Source of the DNA: Hevea brasiliensis
Lineage: Eukaryota; Streptophyta; Magnoliopsida; Malpighiales; Euphorbiaceae
Direction of reading: 5' to 3'
Length of the DNA: 64,000 nt
Assembly (NCBI RefSeq): GCF_030052815.1
Contig: NW_026614840.1
Coordinates: 248,001-312,000 of the forward strand
In this document: positions 60,361 to 64,000 of the stretch, piece after piece
How positions within the stretch are numbered: position 1 is the first letter of the stretch
Layout of the letters: every line of letters starts with the position of its first letter
Translations under genes and position numbers: made by a program
Notes under the pieces: model-generated
Told to the model about the DNA's origin: nothing
Databases searched by the model: none
The model's input: only the letters and a program-made list of their open reading frames with translations

Positions 60361-61500
60361 ATGGAAGAGGGTGATCGTTCGATCGATCGATCTATTGAGG
60401 TGAGTGCAAGGGATGCCCAGTGTACAAAATGTCGATGGTTCAAAAGACACCGGCCCTGCGATCTGATTTCTGCTCGATTCGCTCGGATGGTTGCAATATT
60501 CCAACAAATGGTGTGTAATGCGCCTACTCAAGTCCCAATTCGGACACAGTGGTACAACCACGTCTCCTACAAGGCGTATGATAAATTGATGAAGTATGGG
60601 GCTCTGAGTTTAAGGGACGATAGATCCTATAGAAGGTGAGCAGTGGTTAGAGAGGATGGATAGGGTGTTCAAGAAACTTCATTATGCAGAGGAGCTCGGA
60701 CTTGAATACTCGGTATCCTTACTACAAGGGGATGCTTATGGTGGTGGAAAACCATTCCCCACGATGCAGTAGAACTGCGATCTTGACTGGAATGACTTCC
60801 TCGGGAATTCAGATGAAATACATCCCGATGCCTATGTAGACCAAAAGCGCAAGAATTCTTAAGTTTGAAAGCAGAGGCGGTCGGTGTGAGTATGAAAGAG
60901 AATTTTCCGCCTTAGCCATTATGCAATGAGTCTACTCTCTACCAGCGGGGAGAGATGCAAGAGGTTTGAAAGCGGCAAGCCCGATGTCAGTACAAGTGCT
61001 CGGCTTCAAACACACTAACTTCTCTGAACTTGTTTCTCAAGCCCTAGAGTTGGAAGAGTTGAGTTTGAGGCGCTCTGAGAAGAAGAGGTGAGAGAAGGCA
61101 GAGAAAGAGGAAAATCGATGATCGAGTTCCGGTGGTCATCTTGGAAGAGGAAGAACTATGGGGACATGGCGGAGGTGGCAAGAAATGCGGTAGGGAAGAC
61201 ATTCGGGACGAGACCTCCTATCCGGCAGAGTACCGTGAAGTTCCTACCCTCCCGCCAATGTGAAACTTGTGGAAAGAATCATGGTGGAATCTGTTACAAG
61301 GCTATTGGAGCTGTTATAAGCTGTGGAGGCACCGGACACTTTGCCAAGGATCGCACCGATGTCGCGAGTTGGACCACCTCCTACTACTGCGGAAGGGTCG
61401 ATTCGAGCCCTGTCACGAAGCTCACAACCACCTAGCGGAGGTAGAGGCGGGGTAGAGGTAACCCAGCAGCAGCCAAGGCACGATAAAGCAGTCGAGAACA
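60361..61500 (+). pseudogene. G6 copy 2 gag
   Basis: ATG at 60361 (MEEGDRSIDRSIEVSARDAQC), longer in frame than copy 1. Blocks: MVAIFQQMVCNAPTQVPI, YDKLMKYG, ERMDRVFKKLH and FSELVSQALELEELS. The knuckle region CETCGKNHGGICYKAIG starts at 61259, then SCGGTGHFAKDR with the last Cys lost (61320-61356). Several frame changes differ from those of copy 1. Confidence 0.83.
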
Positions 61501-62050
61501 AGGCGGTGCTCGATCGAGTCTATGCCATGAGACAGAGGGAAGAGGCGAGACATCGATGTAGTGGTAGTACCTTCTCAACTTTTAACGAGAATGTGTTTGT
61601 GTTATTTGATCACAGTTCTACCCATTCTTATGTGAGTGCTAGCATCATTGATTGCATTCTTTGTTCCATGTACAAAAATGGACTTTGAGGTGCTAGTAAC
61701 AAGTCCGCTAGACAGGAGGTCGAGGTTAATAGGATGTATAGAGATTGCCCTTTGGTGATCCAAGGACACACTTTCTGTCGATCTCATTGAAATGCCCTTG
61801 AGATTATGATATCATCTTGGGCATGGATTGGTTAGCTAGGCATCATGCCATGATTGGTAGGCGAAGACGATCACTTTTGGTCTCCTCGATGCTGATGTGG
61901 TGATACATGGGGAGAGGCAGCTATTGCCATCCAACATCATTTTTGCACTAGCCGGAAAAATGATCGAGAAAAGGGTGTGAAGCATACTTGGCACATGTGG
62001 TAGACACCCAAGTGGAGTCCGGCATTGAAGGACATCCCTACGATTACATG
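61501..62050 (+). pseudogene. G6 copy 2 protease
   Basis: STFNENVFVLFDHSSTHSYVSASI with the active-site region at 61608-61622 (D-H-S-S-T against the expected D-S-G-S-T; copy 1 has D-P-G-S-T). GMDWLARHHAM near 61821. Both copies deviate at the same triplet but differently. Confidence 0.82.
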
Positions 62051-62960
62051 ACTTTCGGGCGTGTTTCTGATGAATTGCGGGATTACCTCCGGAAGAGAAG
62101 TGCGATTTGAAATTAATGTTACTGGTGTGGATCCAATCTCCATAATGCCATACAGAATGGCACCAGCAGAATTGAAGGAGTGAAGATCTGATTACAAGAA
62201 TTACTTGAAAAGGGCTTCATCCGCCTAGTGTGTCACCTTGGGAGCACGGTATTGTTTTTAAGAAGAAGGATGGTACTCTCGCTTATGCATTGACTACGAC
62301 GGTTGAATAGGGTGACAATAAGAACGGATATCCATTGCCTCGCATTGATGATCATTCGTCGATTGAAGTGCAGCAGTATTCTCCAAAATTGATTTGCGAT
62401 CTGGTTATCATCAGTTGAAGGTGCAAGAGCAGAGTATCCCAAAAACTGCTTTCAGAACTCGGTATGGCCACTATGAGTTTCTAGTAATGCCATTCGGGTT
62501 AACAAATGCTCAAGCTGCTTTTATGGATCTGATGAACACTATCTTGGACCATATCTTGATCAATTTGTGGTGGTGTTTATTGATGACATTTTGATATACT
62601 CGAGGAGTGCAGAGGAGCATGATAGACATCTGCGGATTATGCTTGATTTTAAGGAGAAAGAAGCATGACGCCAAATTGTGAAATGTGAATTTTGGTGAAG
62701 GAAATCTCCTTTTTGGGACATGTTGTGTCAGCTGAAGGGATCAAGGTAGATACCAGCAAGGTAGAAGCTATCCTTAATTGGAAGCAGCCCAGGAACATCA
62801 CAGAAATTCGCAGTTTTCTGGGCTTAGCTGGATATTACCGTCGGTATGTGAAGGATTCTCTATGTTATCTTCTCCACTTGACCAAGCTGCCGGAAAGATG
62901 TAAAATTTGGTGGGTGATAAATGTCGTGAGTTTTGATGAGTAGAAGAGGTGCTTAACTGA
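62051..62960 (+). pseudogene. G6 copy 2 reverse transcriptase
   Basis: [19 protein letters not shown] then [20 protein letters not shown] (62394-62520) reads cleanly, then FIDD at 62576-62587 and [37 protein letters not shown] (62692-62855). Better preserved than copy 1, with most expected CAG/CTG triplets present here. Confidence 0.9.
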
Positions 62961-63430
62961 AGCTCCAGTTCTCACTTTACCTACTCCGGGTAAAGAATAC
63001 ACAGTTTATAGTGATGCTTCTCACAATGGGTTAGTATGTGTACTGATGCAAGATCGGAATGTCATTGCTTATGCATCACGCCACCAAACCGCATGAGAGG
63101 AACTACCCAACACATGATGCGGAGTTAGCGGCTATTGTTTTGCTCAAGATGCGGAGACACTATTTGTATGGGGAGAAATGCTACATTTACACAGATCACA
63201 AGAGCTTGAAGTACTTAGGCACCCGAAGGAATTGAATTTGAGGCGGAGGAGATGGTTAAAACTCATTAAAGATTTTGATTGCTTAATAGACTATCAGCGG
63301 GGAAAGCAAATGTGGTGGTGGCGCCTTAAGTCACAAGACTATGGCAAGTCTCGAGTTTCTCCTTTGTCCATGGTATATGAATTGAAAGCCACGACATGCG
63401 GTTTAGAGATTGATGATGAGGGACGGTAGT
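62961..63430 (+). pseudogene. G6 copy 2 RNase H
   Basis: Carries YSDASHNGL (about 63007), HDAELAAIV near 63115 (one frame change), FTQITRA/YTDHKSL near 63186, LRRRRWLKLIKDFDCLIDYQ and the tether to integrase. Catalytic Asp retained. Confidence 0.87.
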
Positions 63431-64000
63431 TGCATGGCATATGCGGCCGGTGTTGATTGATCGGTCGGAATGGCTGCAGTGATGAAAAATATCGGAAAGG
63501 CTGGCGAAAGAAGTTCAGCAGGGCAAGAAACCTGAATTCTCTGTGAGAGATGATGGTTTATTGCTACATCAGGGCAGAATGTGCGTTCCTAGTGATGTGG
63601 AACTGAGACAGATCATTATGAAGGAAGCACATGAGTCTCCATTTGCTATGCACCCTGGTGGAACTAAGATGTCTGAGAGAAATTTGAAAGAGCATTCTTG
63701 GTGGATGGGTATGAAGAGATATAGCCGAATTCATTTCCAAATGCCTAACTTGTCGCAAGTAAAGCGGAACATCAAGTTCTAGCTGGTTTATTACATCCTT
63801 TGTCAGTACCAGAGTGGAAATGGGAACGAATAACTATGGATTTTGTTACAGGACTTCCAAGGACACAGAGTAGTCATGATGCAGTATGGGTTATAGTTGA
63901 CAGATTGACTAAGTCTGCTCACTTTTTGCCAGTTCGGATGGACTATAGCCTAGAAAGATTGGCCAGATTGTACATATATGAGATTGTAAATCTGCATGGA
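63431..64000 (+). pseudogene. G6 copy 2 integrase, cut by window end
   Basis: SVRDDGLLLHQGRMCVPSDV (about 63540-63600), KEAHESPFAMHPGGTKM, CLTCRK-like zinc region near 63748, and the core WERITMDFVTGLPRTQSSHD (63820 onward) with the first catalytic Asp near 63838, continuing through WVIVDRLTKSAHFLPVR to the window end. From about 63790 it reads without breaks, unlike copy 1. Confidence 0.9.

Noticed and set aside
1..64000. Host protein genes, tRNA or rRNA genes
   Set aside because: No open frame outside retroelement domains resembles a plant gene, and I saw no tRNA or rRNA signature. The tRNA-like strings are primer sites.

Overview
The window is repeat-only plant DNA, most likely from a eudicot with an AT-rich genome. 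Everything I can identify is LTR retrotransposon sequence of standard angiosperm types: Ty3/gypsy Tat lineage, Ty3/gypsy chromovirus (Tekay-like) and Ty1/copia. I see no host gene, tRNA, rRNA, DNA transposon or CRISPR array. The species cannot be named from this.

Layout, stack I (1-43705). A minus-strand Tat-lineage element (T1: gag, protease, RT, RNase H, second RNase H, integrase) runs from about 42.8 kb down to 889 and is split between 4302 and 31665. The 27.4 kb in the gap is a nest of insertions decoded by target-site duplications (TSDs). A minus-strand copia solo LTR (4303-6197 plus 31441-31659) sits in T1 with TSD CTGCT. Inside it lies a gypsy element G1 (6198-31440) with 4.68 kb LTRs and a stripped interior. 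Inside G1's 5' LTR are a complete copia element C1 (8836-18274, TSD AAATT) and a second minus-strand copia solo LTR (18639-20698). Inside G1's interior is a gypsy solo LTR G2 (23802-26285, TSD TTAAA). T1's own 5' LTR carries another gypsy solo LTR, G3 (37137-40682, TSD TTTAT). The left edge (1-888) is a piece of a further gypsy LTR. A short decayed ORF of unknown origin lies just beyond T1 (42793-43278).

Layout, stack II (43706-64000). A plus-strand gypsy LTR (G4) is cut at 46992 by a minus-strand LTR (G5). G5 is cut at 48159 by the chromovirus family G6, present as LTR - interior - LTR - interior with the second interior running off the window. G6 has gag, zinc knuckle, protease, RT, RNase H, integrase and a chromodomain-like tail.

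How the parts relate: all elements use the usual copy-and-paste machinery. C1, G1 and G6 have primer sites matching the initiator-Met tRNA type (TGGTATCAGAGC); T1 has a different one. G1 lacks RT and integrase and would depend on a relative. None of the coding regions reads through intact. C1 and T1 carry mainly nonsense codons. G6 is riddled with small indels concentrated at CAG/CTG trinucleotides, which I suspect is a sequencing artefact. The gypsy LTRs share two helix-forming elements and a degenerate repeat unit of about 200 bp; these are the most interesting biological signals here. I did not find a convincing new gene system.
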